DNA from: Papio anubis
Lineage: Eukaryota; Chordata; Mammalia; Primates; Cercopithecidae
NCBI RefSeq assembly: GCF_008728515.1
Contig: NC_044977.1
Location: 170,733,139-170,797,138, forward strand
Reading direction: 5' to 3'
Length of the DNA: 64,000 nt
Shown here: one piece after another, positions 47,883-59,451 of the stretch
How the letters are laid out: every line of letters begins with the position of its first letter
Position numbering within the stretch: the first letter of the stretch is position 1
The notes under the pieces: generated by a model
Seen by the model: the letters and a program-made list of their open reading frames with translations, nothing else
What the model was told of the DNA's origin: nothing
The model's database searches: none
Made by a program: the position numbers and the translations under genes

Positions 47883-48831
47883 AGAGAGAAGGAGGTAGAG
47901 GTTATATGGAGCGGCTATTGGGGCATGTCTCAGTCCATTAGAAGCCCAAAGAAACTTGGGATTCGGGGAAGGACTTGGATGAAGATAAGTAAAGGGCAGC
48001 CAGGCTCTTTATTCAGACTATATCCACCATCCTAGAGAAAAGGCACTTGACATTTTTAAATCGTGACCAAACTGGAAGAGATTTGTAGTACTTTGAAGGT
48101 TGCCCTTCAAACGCATTGGAATCGTTGGCGTTGCTAAGTGAGGTGATATTCAACAGGGCTATTGGATGAGATATGACAGATGCAAAATGAAAATTTTAGA
48201 TTAATTTAGTAAGAGTATTAAAAAAGCCAAATATCACCCATCAAATAGGCACACCCATCAAATAGAGGTGAGAAAGAGCAGGAGAAAGACGTACCCGGGA
48301 GCCCTATGCGAGAGGCCACGCCCATCCTGCCCACTGATTGGACCGAGGCACACCTTTGGTGTAGAACTGGCTCTCAGGCAGGGGGAAGGTTGTCTGAAGA
48401 AGGTTCAAAAAAGTGCTTATGTGGCTGGAAGTCTAGAAAGAAATGAGCTGATAGAGGTTTGCAAAGGATGTTTGTGGAAGCAGAATTTACAGATTGTAGA
48501 TGATGGAGAAAGAAGAAATTCTGATTCCACTCACTACATCTTCAGCTCTTGAGAAGAGTGAGTATGGACTGGGTGAGTTGAACGTATAGTATATGAAGAA
48601 AGATAATTTTGACAATTGAATCTCTTTGTTTGAAGTGTGACTGTTACCTGAGCGGGTGGTTTGAGGTGGAGGCGTTAAGATTCTGCTGGTCAATTCTTTG
48701 AAGAAAATAAAATGTACTGTGACCCAAATTATACTGGACATTTTCAAGCCCTGTTGTCCTAGAATTATTTTTTTAAATAGTCAATTATGAAATATTGAGA
48801 GTTGACAGAATACAGATGTGTTTCTTTAAAG
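47883..48831. other. Unassigned sequence
   Basis: No named repeat. A 94-codon plus-strand frame (48,268-48,552) has no recognised domain. Confidence 0.45.
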
Positions 48832-48992
48832 TAGTGGTTTTCAAAAGGTACTGTGTATCAGAAAGTCTGTTAGAAGACAAATAGCTGGGCCTCCACCATC
48901 TCTGATTCAGTGGGGCTTGAGAATGTGGGTTTTTCTAGGTTCCCAAATGATTCCAATGTTGCTGGTCTGGGGACTAATCTTTGAGAACCATG
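48832..48992 (+). mobile_element. MER5A-like hAT MITE, full length
   Basis: tagtggttttcaaaagg to ggggactaatctttgagaac catg: both ends and the middle (tctgattcagtggggcttga) fit MER5A, 161 bp. The hexamer ctttaa lies on both sides (48,824 and 48,994), consistent with a degraded 8-bp duplication. Confidence 0.82.
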
Positions 48993-49078
48993 GCTTTAAG
49001 AAAAACATTCTTATTTTTGAAAGAGGCGAATTAATGACTGGAGGTGCATGGGGAATGTACACCTCGCTGCTTAGCTAA

Positions 49079-49240
49079 GTGATTTCAGCTTTGTTCATTG
49101 GAATCACCTGGGTAGCATTACAATGCCCAATGCCCAACTTCCACTCCCAGGGTCTGTTGTAACTGAGTCGGCAAGTGGCCTGGGTATCAGGATTTAAAAA
49201 TCTGTGAGTGATTCAAATATGCAGCCAGGGTTGGTAACTA
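49079..49240 (+). mobile_element. MER5-type hAT MITE, full length
   Basis: A diverged terminus is followed by cattggaatcacctgggtag and a second terminus gcagccagggttggtaacta. The 8-bp target duplication ttagctaa (49,071-49,078) and ttagctag (49,241-49,248) differs at one base. Confidence 0.82.
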
Positions 49241-49510
49241 TTAGCTAGCTCACCAACATTCTGGTTCTTGTTGGTCTTTTCTTATGTCTCGGGATAGCCT
49301 CAGGAGTTAGGAAGTCAAGATGATGAGTAATCTCAGCTGACATTCGTTGAAAGCTTTTTATGGGTCAGCACAGTTTGAATCACTTCATGTGGATGATCTC
49401 ATTTAAACTTCACAGTGAGAGATGTAATATGTATTACCTCTACAGGCATGGTGACTATGGCCTATGGCTCAACAACAAGGTATGAGAGACTTGGTGAAAG
49501 CATGAAAGGA

Positions 49511-49860
49511 GGCTGGGCGCAGTGGCTCATGCCTATAATCCCAGCACTTTGGGAGGCCGAGATGGGTGGATCACCTGAGGTCTGGACTTTGAGACCAGCC
49601 GACCAACATGGTGAAACCCCATCTCTACTAAAAAAAAAAATACAAAAAGTTAGCTGGGCGTGGTGGTGCATGCCTGTAATTCCAGCTACTTGGGAGGCTG
49701 AGATAGGGGAATGGTTTGAACCCGGGAGACGAAAGTTGAAGTGAGCCGAGATTACGCCATTGCACTCCAGCCTGGGCAAAAAGAGCAAAACTCCATCTCA
49801 CACAAAAAAAAAAAAAAAAAAAAAGAAAAAAAGAAAAAAAGAAAAAGATGAAAAAGAAAA
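49511..49860 (+). mobile_element. Alu (AluS-like), full length
   Basis: ggctgggcgcagtggctcat to a long A-tail with G interruptions. Target duplication atgaaagga at 49,502-49,510 and 49,862-49,870, exact; outer flanks are also similar (agc/aat). Confidence 0.96.
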
Positions 49861-50078
49861 TATGAAAGGAAAACCACAAAATTGAAATTAATATTAATCA
49901 ATTTTACAACAAAATGATAAAATCCCTTAAATATTTTAGAAACAATTGCCTATATTTAATAAGGAATGTATGTCCTTTGAAAATGTGCTTGCTATTTTGT
50001 AAGGTAAGACTATCAAAGTGCCTATGAAAGTTTTATCATTGCCCTGCTCACAATGATTTTACTTAATAGAAATTATGG

Positions 50079-50205
50079 TTAACCCTACTTTGTAGATGAG
50101 AAAATTGAGGCACAGAGGATTTAAGTAATTTGCTTTAAGCCATACAGCTAAGTAAGGGATAAAAAAAGAATTCAGACTTTGAGATTCTAACTTTGTGAGT
50201 CAAAG
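50079..50205 (-). repeat. MIR fragment
   Basis: Antisense MIR: tagatgagaaaattgaggca, cagaggatttaagtaatttg and catacagctaagtaagg. Confidence 0.8.
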
Positions 50206-50654
50206 TAAAGTCATGTAATGTAACATATAATGTAATGCATTCCTCATATACACATATGCAGACACACATAGGCCTTTTCAAAAAATTACCTAGGGAAATT
50301 ATAAAGGAATTGCAATTTGGGGCTGTTGTAAATGCTTTCAGAGAATCTATAGATCACTAAGCTCTTTGACCTGCAGTTTAACAGGGCAGGGCCACTGAGT
50401 GCAGCTATTCAGGAGGTTCAAGGCATAACTGGCAGCTGCTCTGTTTGCAAAGATGGTATGACAATGGCACCCTGGAGTTGGGCAATGTGGCAGCTCTGTA
50501 TCAAGGCCATTAACTCTGGAATCTAAAGAGCAGTACAGATCTTGTTAAATATTGCCTAAAAGGAAGACAAAGTTAGAAAAGTATTCAGAGGACACTCCTT
50601 TTTTTTTTTTTTTTTAATTATAAGCTCTTGAATATTATGCAGTAATTGATGTAC

Positions 50655-50745
50655 TAAAAAGAAAAAAACTGCCGCCCAGAGAGCTTAGGTCATGTGACTT
50701 GCTCCCAGTCCTGCTGCCAGTGAATGGCAGGACCAAGACCACAAG
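50655..50745 (-). repeat. MIR fragment
   Basis: Antisense MIR core, cagagagcttaggtcatgtg then agtgaatggcaggaccaaga. Confidence 0.55.
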
Positions 50746-51817
50746 GCCCACCCTGGAGGCCCTGGGACTCGTAGGTATGATGGCTTCTGGCATTTTCTAT
50801 GGCTGAATTTCAGTTAAGAGATGTGTCAAGTTTCCACTACAGAGGTTTTTGCAAAATGTCCTGAACTCCTGACTTAATTTCAGAGGCTTTATATGTCCTC
50901 ACAATAGCTGGAGAGGAGGAAATATTAAGCTGACAGCTTAGTAGACAAATATTTATTTTAAAAAATGTCACCCTCTGTCACACGAGCGGAGCATCTTGTC
51001 ACACTTGGAATTCTTTTTCCTCTCCTGCCATCTGGTGGTACTTCTGAGCCACATTTTCATTCAATTGTGCTGGATCCCGATAGTCATTTCTACGAAATTT
51101 GTTTAGCTTTCAAGGTCATTACTGCTCAGATCATTATCACATTCTTAGGAAACTTGGTATTTTTTATTTAATATTCAGGACAAAACAACGGTTTGTGATT
51201 CTTTTTATATACCAGAGTATTTCATTTCTGCTAAATATTTGTTTCTAAAATGTGTAGTATGTGACATTGTTAAAAACATGACCGTGAATACATATTAATT
51301 TACATTTTATATATAATGGGAAACCAAGATGTAATTTTATTAAATTGGATATTTACTTAAACATATGAGTCATTGGTTGCTGTGGTATCAGGTATCGAAA
51401 GAAAAAAATGCTATTTAAAAATTTCCTTTTGAAATGACCACTTGACTGTGGCTGTTATTGCTGATTTTCTTGTATCATCGAGTATTTGCGCACATTACAC
51501 TTGTAATTGATAGAAATCAGTTTCATTATCACTGCTAACAATTATTTCTTAGATCCATTTCTAGAATGATCCTCAACTTCTCTGCCCATCCACTAGTCAT
51601 GGTGATTTTCTATACAACTACAGCTTCTCTACAGAAATAAGCCTGGCAAGTGCTGGCCCACTCCTTCAGTTGCCACCTTCTCTGTGACTTGATCTATGGG
51701 ACCTCTGCGTTAGGGATCTGACTTTGACGGGAGGTCGGGGGTTGGGTGGATGATCTCACTTTCTTTTTAATCTCCAGTCTCACAAATGTTTTCCTCTAGA
51801 ACCCAGGTCAATTCTAC
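50746..51817. other. Unassigned sequence
   Basis: No gene or named repeat recognised. Confidence 0.5.
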
Positions 51818-52186
51818 TGTTTTAGTGTGTTTTCTGTTGCTATAACAGTACCTGTGACTGGGTAATTTATGAAGAACAGAGGTTTATGACAATGCTGGAG
51901 GCTGGCAAGTTCAAGGTCAAGGAGCCCCCACCTGTGAGGGCCCTCATGCTGCGTCATCCTATGGCAGAAGTGAAAGAGCAACAGACAGTGCAAGAGGAGG
52001 GAAGAGGCCCCAATTCGTCCTTTTATCAGGAGACCACTCCCGCTGTAGCTAACCTACTCCCACCATAATAGCAGTACTTCATTAAGGAGGGCTTTGCCCT
52101 CTTAAGGATCTCACCTCTTAACCTTGCTGCATTGGGGATTAAGTTTCCAACAAATGAGTTTAGATGGGTACATTCAAACCGTAGCA
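51818..52186 (-). mobile_element. MaLR solo LTR
   Basis: Antisense LTR from tgttttagtgtgttttctgt to caaaccgtagca. Flanks are tctac (51,813-51,817) and cctac (52,187-52,191), four of five matching. Confidence 0.88.
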
Positions 52187-52191
52187 CCTAC

Positions 52192-53290
52192 CAAGCTGTG
52201 AAGAAAAAGTCTGTTACATAAAAATCAAACACAAAATTATAAATAATGAGTAAAAGGCTGAAAGACACTCCAAATAATCATAGCCACATCTTCAAGTCAA
52301 ACTAACAGTTTAAAAATTGGAGAACAGAAAAATAAAATGCAAACTTCAGAAGCGTTAACTGAATATTTTTATTTATCCGAAGTCAACCTGTAATTAGTGT
52401 TTATTCTCAACACACAATGGTAACCAGTACACAAAAGATGACTGAACAGGATTTGTTGATTAAAGGATACAATGAATACTAAATGCTTCAAAATTAGTTT
52501 GAAAAGTGTTAGTTGAAAAAAAAATAATATTCAAATTGTTAGTCAAAAATTCATTGAAATGCTTGAAAATTATTAGTCTGCTGAAAGGTAACAACATAAT
52601 TTGTTGATTAAAGAGAAAATAAATACTAAATGCTTGCAAATTATTAGTTTTACCTTATAGGTACTACTTTTACCTATTGTGAATTTCCAGCTCACTTTCC
52701 CAGTCCTATTTGTGTGATGCTTATGTATGGGATAAACAAAAAAAGCATCCTGAAATCTTTCATGAAACTGGATTAATTAGTTGCTACCAGCGTGCTCCTT
52801 CTGTTAATATACAGTGTATTTCTGTAATGTCCTATTCCACAGTTTTTAGCATCTTAACCTAAAGATGTTTCTTTATCCTGAGAGCCAGGTTACTGTTTTC
52901 TTGTTGTAATTTTTTTGTATAACTAGAAAACACTAAAAAATTTTCTACCATATGAGAATCAATTAAAGGACGGAGAAAGATCTTGATTTACCGAAGATAA
53001 GAGCTAGGAAAAGAGATGAAGTCCCAGGTTCCTGGCCTCTATGTACAGTGCAGTGCCCTGCACAATTGTAAAGAAATTCCAGGCATGATCAACAATGTAA
53101 ATTTCATCATTCACATGAAAATAAAGTCAATACTCTAGAATAATACTTCAAAAGTTGGTCAGTTTTCCCATGCAGTCCCTTGAATGGGGACATTTTGCTG
53201 TGATTAATAAATTGGGTCAGTAATACAACGGCATTAGAAAGTTAGGAAGACGGCCAAACACTAGTCAACATGAATTTTCCTCTATGAGAT
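52192..53290. other. Unassigned AT-rich sequence
   Basis: Contains loosely repeated phrases (tttgttgattaaag near 52,453 and 52,600; aatactaaatgctt near 52,474 and 52,623), suggesting an old local duplication with a spacing of about 148 bp. No gene recognised. Confidence 0.45.
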
Positions 53291-53656
53291 TGTCTTAGTT
53301 CGCTCTGGCTGTTATAACAAAATGCCACAGACTCAGTGGCTTATAAACAACAGAAATTGATTTCTCACAGTTCTGGAGGTTGGGAAGAAGTCCAAGATGA
53401 AGAAGTTGGCAGACTTGGTGACTGGTGAGGGCCCACTTCTTGGGTCATAGATGACTGTCTTTTCACTGTGTCCTCACATGGTACACAAGGCAAGGGACGT
53501 CTCTCCAGCCTACTTTGTAAGGGCACTAGCCTCATTCTGAGGACTCTGCACTCATGATGTATTACTTCCCAAAGGCCCCATCTCCTCATACTATCATCTT
53601 GGAAGTTAGGATTTCAGCATATGAATTTAGGGGGCATAAACATTCAATCTATAGCA
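53291..53656 (-). mobile_element. MaLR solo LTR (MLT1A-type)
   Basis: Antisense LTR from tgtcttagttcgctctggct to caatctatagca. It contains cttataaacaacagaaattg and aaaggccccatctcctcata. Confidence 0.92.
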
Positions 53657-54754
53657 GAGGGTGATTTGATGTCTTTGTCTACACACTGCTAGATTCAGAA
53701 ATCTCCAGCTACCTACCTGATTAATTCCCAAGGCATTGCAGCTCCTGGATTGTGTGGAGGTCTCCAGGCTGGGGCATAGGTTGAGTGGAGCATCCTGGAG
53801 CCACAGGACAGGGAACATGCAGGACTCCAGGAGCCCAGAGTGGACCAGGGGTCCTGCAGATAATTGGTATTGTACATATAGTATTTTTAGCTTTGCTTTT
53901 TACAATTGCCTTTTCGTCTTGTGGCCAGAACAATTTTAAGTAAGAATTTTCCAAGTTCCTAGGCTGTGGACTGACATCAGGGACAGTATGATGCTGTGAC
54001 TCACTCTTTCCCCAAAACTTACTGTGGTTTTGGTTTCCACAAGTAGTTTTGCTACCACATTCAGAAATTATGTTTTTAAAAGTGAAACATTAAATCACTT
54101 GCCCACTTTCTCATAAGCTTGTTGTTTATCAACAGATAACTTTGGCTTTGAGATGTGAAATCCATGTACTTGAATGTATACAGTAATCCTTAACAATGCA
54201 TATAGCTCAGTCAAATACATTTGCTCATAAACACTTCTGGCACTTCAATAAGCACTGAACTAGAGTTAGGTATATTCTCAGAGTATGTAGCTAAAAACAC
54301 TCATATAAAACCCCCTCTAGTTACTCAAGTTTAGGTCTATGTACAATATAGCTTTTGTTCAGCAGTTTTATTTTCATCTGAATGTGCAAAGACTTTCAGC
54401 AACTGTTCTTTATGTGCCTGCATGCCACGTAATGTTGAAAACCAGCATTTTATTGACACGTAAAAGCCTTTCTAGTCAAACGAGTAGGCATAGCTATCTA
54501 TTTTTCCTCTTAATACGAATATGAATCTTGTGTTTCCTAGTTCAGGTATTTGGAAACCTTAGAGGAGGTGGGTTACCATGTACTTTCTAGAAAATGCACC
54601 TAGCTTGATTTTGCAGCTTATGTCCTCTGCAGAACTCTGCATTTAAGGCAGGATTACATTCATTTCCACTCCACCCTTAAACCAAAGTCATCGTCTGCTT
54701 ATGGATGTTTGGGTTTTATTGCCATAGATCTAGAAACTCAAAAAACTTTGGTAG
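53657..54754. other. Unassigned sequence
   Basis: No gene or named repeat recognised. Overlapping open frames at 53,720-53,950 on both strands show no domain. Confidence 0.45.
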
Positions 54755-54940
54755 CCAGGTGCCATGTAAGATGTATAACCACACTGACACCACCATGCTG
54801 GAGAGGACACGTGTAGCCACTCGAGTTGACTGCCCAGCTTCGTACCCAGACAACAGCCAGCACAGACTCCCAGCCATGTGAGTGAAGCATTGCCCATGGC
54901 CAGCTCAGCTGAGCCTAAATGACTGCAGCTGCTGCAGATA
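54755..54940 (+). mobile_element. Old MLT1-type LTR fragment
   Basis: caccatgctggagaggacac, acaacagccagcacagactc and ccagccatgtgagtgaagca match the central part of older MLT1 LTRs. Both ends are missing. Confidence 0.65.
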
Positions 54941-55479
54941 ACCAACTGCAATCGTGAAAGAAATCCCAAGCAAGAGCTGCCCTCCTCAGCATTTTGCCCA
55001 GAGAGAATCTGGGAGGGTTACTAGACAGGATTACTGCTTAAAAGGTTGGTGAAGGATCCAGAGAGGGCTAATGCTGGCAGTAAGAATATTTGTATCTTAT
55101 AAGCCCATAATAATCTCAAACATAACTCCTAAGCTTCTACCTTTCAAAACGAAATCAGTGGGACCGTATTTTTGCATTTCCACATAAGCTCTATCAAACT
55201 GTCTGTTACCCTTTTGTGACTTTGGCTTTCCTTTCAGGTTTCACTCCAACTAAATGGTCTCATGAATGTTTGTGAGAGTGATGTTTACCCCCTCTGACCG
55301 TGTACAACATTAGGGCTGACTTAAAGTCACCCTGTCTAAAGTCTCTCACCGTTATTATTTTTTTAGTCTTAGAAATCTTTTTCCCTCACAGCACTGATTT
55401 CAATTTTGTAAGAACTATAATTTAAAAATTTCTGTGATTTTATAATGAATGTTTTGTAATTACTATTGTTTAGATACAT

Positions 55480-55620
55480 AAGGGCTGTCTCCTCCACTGG
55501 AATGTGAGCTCTTTGAGGAGGGCAGGGAGGATCTGCTATCCTTTTTTGCTGCTGATTCACCAGCGCCAAGCATAGCTCTATGCATACATAGTATTCTCAA
55601 TAAAAGCTTGTCAGCTAAAT
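55480..55620 (+). repeat. L2 fragment (3' end)
   Basis: ctggaatgtgagctctttga, gccaagcatagctctatgca and tattctcaataaaagcttgt match the sense L2 3' end. Confidence 0.7.
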
Positions 55621-56309
55621 ACTGGTAATGTAGTGTCAAGGCCATCACCACACTATTCTTGTGGCTGAAATAATTGTAAATGTTATTGCTGCAGAAATTA
55701 TGGCTATAATATGGGAGCTGGATTACCAGAATTATTTAATTGGTAATATTTACATAAACAGAGACAAAGATGGCCATAGGCAAGTTCATTAAGAAGATAA
55801 AGCTTGGCTGTGGTGATCTGCATTGTCATATTTCTTCTTTCTCATTTCTAGACACACTAGGAATATCTGAATGTTAATAAGATGTCTTAGTTCATTTAGG
55901 TTGCTATAACAAAATACCATAGACTAAGTGGCTTATAAACAACAGAAATTGATTTCTTACGGTTCTGGAGGCTAGGAAGTCCAAGATCAAAGTACTGGCA
56001 GATTCACTGTCTGTGAGGGCCTGCTTCCTAGGCTAGGGGTCCCCAACTCCCAAACCACAGACTGATAGCAGTCTATGGCCTGTTAGGAACTGGGCTTCAA
56101 AGCCAGAGGTGATTGGCAGACGAGAAAGTAAAGCAAGCAAAGCATCATCGGTATTTATAGCCACCCCCACATCGCTTGCATTACAGCCTAAGCTCTGCCT
56201 CCTGTCAGATCAGCAGCAGCATTAGATTCTCATAGGAGTGCAAAGCCCTATTGTGAATTGCACATGCGAGAGATCTAGGTTGTGCACTCCTTAAGAGAAT
56301 CTAATTCCT

Positions 56310-56595
56310 GGCCGGGCGCGGTGGCTCAAGCCTGTAATCCTAGCACTTTGGGAGGCCGAGGCGGGTGGATCACGAGGTCAGGAGATCGAGACCATCCTGG
56401 CTAACATGGTGAAACCCCATCTCTACTAAAAATACAAAAAAAAACTAGCCGGGCGTGGTGGCGGGCGCCTGTAGTCCCAGCTACTCGGAGGCTGAGGCAG
56501 GAGAATGGCGTGAACCTGGGAGGCGGAGCTTGCAGTGAGCTGAGATCGCGCCCCCCCACACCCCAGCGGGGGAGACAGAGCGCCACCCCCCGTCA

Positions 56596-56619
<24 letters not shown>
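56310..56619 (-). other. Position of the reading-frame shadow across the AluY; no gene
   Basis: Minus-strand frames of 61 and 84 codons here are antisense Alu translation through the A-tail. They are listed only to mark that they are not genes. Confidence 0.6.
56310..56619 (+). mobile_element. AluY-like element in the MER1
   Basis: ggccgggcgcggtggctcaa at the start, the AluY-diagnostic cacgaggtcaggagatcgag, gcctgtagtcccagctactc, and a long uninterrupted A-tail. The exact target duplication agagaatctaattcctg lies at 56,294-56,310 and 56,621-56,637 (the final g of the left copy is shared with the Alu start). It is the youngest layer of the three-level nest. The last part before the tail is abnormal (C-rich, 56,550-56,595). 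Confidence 0.96.
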
Positions 56620-56626
<7 letters not shown>

Positions 56627-57444
56627 TCTAATTCCTGATGATCTGTTACTGTCTCCCATCACCCCAAATGGGGTTCCCACTGATGTTACATTATGTTGAG
56701 TTGTATAATTATTTCATTATATGTTACAATGTAATAATAATAGGAATAAAGAGCACAGTAAAGGTAATGCTCTTGAATCATCCTGAAATCATCCCCCCAC
56801 CCAGGTCTGTGGAAAAATTGTCATCCACAAAACTAGCCTCTGGTACCAAAAAGGTTGGGGACTGCTCTCTTAGACCACTGTCTTTTTGCTATAACTTCAC
56901 GTGGTGAGAAGGGATAAGGAATCTCTCTGGGGCTTCTTATATAAGGGCAGTACATAATCCCATTCATGAGGGCTCTATCCTCATGATCTAAGGTATCTTC
57001 CAAAGGTCCCACCTCCTAATACCATCACCTTGGGGGTTAGGATTTTCACACATGACTTTTGGGCAGACACAAACATTCAGACTATAGCATAAGAACAACT
57101 TTTTTTGAAAAATCATTTAAAATCCCAAGGAATTAATTGGTTTTGCATATTATATTTAGGATATCATAATGCGAAGGGAGTGAGCAAGAGCAAGGGGCTG
57201 GGATGAACAATTTTAGGTGGTGAAACTTTCTAGCACCCCTCAAATCACACCACATTAGATACTTATACTTGCTTCTCTTCTAGTCTATATGATTATCCTT
57301 AGCTAGTGGTTTTGGTTTCAAAGGGAGGGATGTTAAGAAGTGGTTTGGGCAAGTATGTCTGACTGACCCTGTTTTTTTGAACTTTGGAAACACCCCCCAA
57401 TTTATAGGAAGTGGAAACAATGTCATCTCAGCTGATTCCAGCAA

Positions 57445-57645
57445 AGTAGAATTATGAAGTGAAGAGAACATGAGAACAGATAGACCTGGAGATCAAATCT
57501 CCCCTGTGGCACCCAGCAAATTGTTGACTTCATTTAGCCATTTTATGGCTTATTTTTTTTCACCTGTAAATTGGAGATGATAATTGTGAAGTTTCAAATA
57601 AATCACGTATGTGAAATGCTACCCATAGTAGGAAATTAACATATA
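57445..57645 (+). repeat. MIR SINE
   Basis: Diverged MIR with the recognisable part cacctgtaaattggagatga and aatgctacccatagtagga. Confidence 0.6.
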
Positions 57646-57839
57646 CCAATTACCTGATGAATAATTCAGGAAGTCGTAACATTCTATGATTCTGTAATTG
57701 TTATGAATCAAATATAAGTATTTATGCAAATTTTTACATGGAGCTTCTTTCCCCCGAATTAGTAAACTGTAGATAGCATGATTCACAAGAACAGATGAAA
57801 TCTCACTTTATTCTTTTCACTTTGTACTTCCTTTCAAAG

Positions 57840-58155
57840 TACAATTTATTACACTATAAAAGTGCGTAGATCTTAAGTTTATAGCTTGGTGGGGTTTTTT
57901 CAAATGTATACGCTCATGCGACCACCACCTATATAAAAATACAGAACATTTCCCGTCCCATAGATGGCCTCATGGCCTCCCTCAGTCAATACTTTCCTCC
58001 AGAAGTAACCACTAATGTAAACTCTATCTCCATCAAATAATTATATCAGACTTTGTATTTCATATGAACAGAAAATACTGTGTATTCTATTTTGTATTTA
58101 GCCCAATATGTCTATGAGATTTATCCATATTTTTACGTGAGTAATAACATCATTT
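57840..58155 (-). mobile_element. Old L1M 3' region fragment
   Basis: Antisense L1M 3' region: tcaaatgtatacgctcatgc, gaccaccacctatataaaaa, tacagaacatttcccgtccc and ttagcccaatatgtctatga. Confidence 0.75.
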
Positions 58156-58984
58156 TAAAGATCAATCCTGGACTTGTCAAGAAAGAGTTATTTCCAGAAA
58201 TAAAAATATCTCCTCACCCCCAAGAAACTATTCATTTTTTTCTCTAACATAGTCTAGATGGATTCACTTTTCTTTATACTCCGTTCTGAGGAATCTCTTC
58301 TGTTTGTTGTATCTGTGATCTACCCCTCTCCATTTGTGCTGTTTGAAGGTCCTGCTCATCTAATTACATAAACCTCAGGCTGACTCCATTTTGTAGTTCT
58401 ATCAGATAAATAGTGATGCTTTCTATTTTATCAGTCAAGCACAAAAGAGCACAGAGAACTGAAATTTTCACTAGTCCCCTGACAACAGCTTCCTGATATC
58501 CCAAAGGGGAAAGTGATTCATTTTTTTCCGCATTGCTGGATTCATCATTCAGTTTGATTTCTTTAGGGAGCAGAGTGTTGACTGCCCCTCAGGGTCAGGT
58601 TTTGGAGTATTTTTACTTTAATTGCTATAGACAAAGAGGAGGAAGTGAGAAAGCCTAAAATACAGGAGTAATAAATTTAACTGCTCCATAATATGGCTAA
58701 CACAGCTCTTTTATTATATTACAGAACTGGCACAAATTGGACTCTACTTCATTCTGTGAATATTGGGTTATCAGGGCTTGATGTCATTAAACATTCAAAT
58801 GATGACTAGTTGTTCTTGTTTTATTCCTAGGCTAAGCAAGAATTTATTGATTATAGATTGGAAACTCATGAGTTTTACCTTGTCAAATATATAGAGATCA
58901 TTGCAAGTTAATTAATTGATATGATGATTGCATATATCAGCCTTTGTGAACCTCATCAAGTTCAGTTAGTATCCTTGGTCAGAA
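58156..58984. other. Unassigned sequence
   Basis: No gene or named repeat recognised. Confidence 0.5.
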
Positions 58985-59451
58985 CAACTTTGCTAGGCTG
59001 AGGGTCTGTCACCAAGACGAGGGTGTACAGTTAACTTTCCCTAGGCAATAACCTTTTGAGGATGCTGTGTTGTACTGTCCAGATTGCTTCATCGGGACTG
59101 AAGGATTCATTCACCCTGCTGTTGGGGAGGTTGTCAGCTGTTACTCATCTCCAGAATTGCCACTGCTAATGATAGTCATCTTGCCCCCCAAATCATCCCC
59201 TTTCCCAGGTCAGCCTACTTCCAGTGACTGGTCAGTGTAAGGGAACAGAGGCCTTGTTCCCTTTTCTTAACTGGGGCAACTCCCAAGGACCGTCCAGTGC
59301 CAGAGCTTCCCCCTGGGTCAGCTGAGGCCTTTGCTAAGACTGTATCTCACTCCCTCTTCTTCTGTGCAGTCATGCTTCTTTCTCCTTCTTTCCTCAGGTG
59401 TTGATCTTAAGGACACTTTCTAGTAAATGTCTTGCATGCCATATCAGAATC
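58985..59451 (+). repeat. Possible old transposon remnant, family not assigned
   Basis: The end ctttcctcaggtgttgatct, taaggacactttctagtaaa, tgtcttgcatgccatatcag resembles the 3' end of an ancient repeat that I cannot name. The MaLR LTR starts inside what looks like its tail. Confidence 0.4.

Larger units (their letters stand above)
56034..56867 (+). mobile_element. MER1-type hAT-Charlie element split by an AluY
   Basis: Ends taggggtccccaactcccaa and aaaggttggggactgctc are inverted-repeat termini. The body contains ctcctgtcagatcagcagca and aattgcacatgcgagagatc. Without the Alu and its duplication it is about 506 bp, nearer to MER1A than MER1B. The 8-bp target duplication is tcctaggc (56,026-56,033) and tcttagac (56,868-56,875), six of eight; both differences are transitions. 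Confidence 0.92.
55883..57089 (-). mobile_element. MaLR solo LTR (MLT1A-type) split by a MER1
   Basis: The left piece runs 55,883-56,033 (tgtcttagttcatttaggtt...) and the right piece 56,868-57,089 (...cattcagactatagca). A perfect 5-bp target duplication, taaga, flanks the whole at 55,878-55,882 and 57,090-57,094. The two pieces join without loss once the MER1 and one copy of its 8-bp duplication are removed. Confidence 0.95.
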
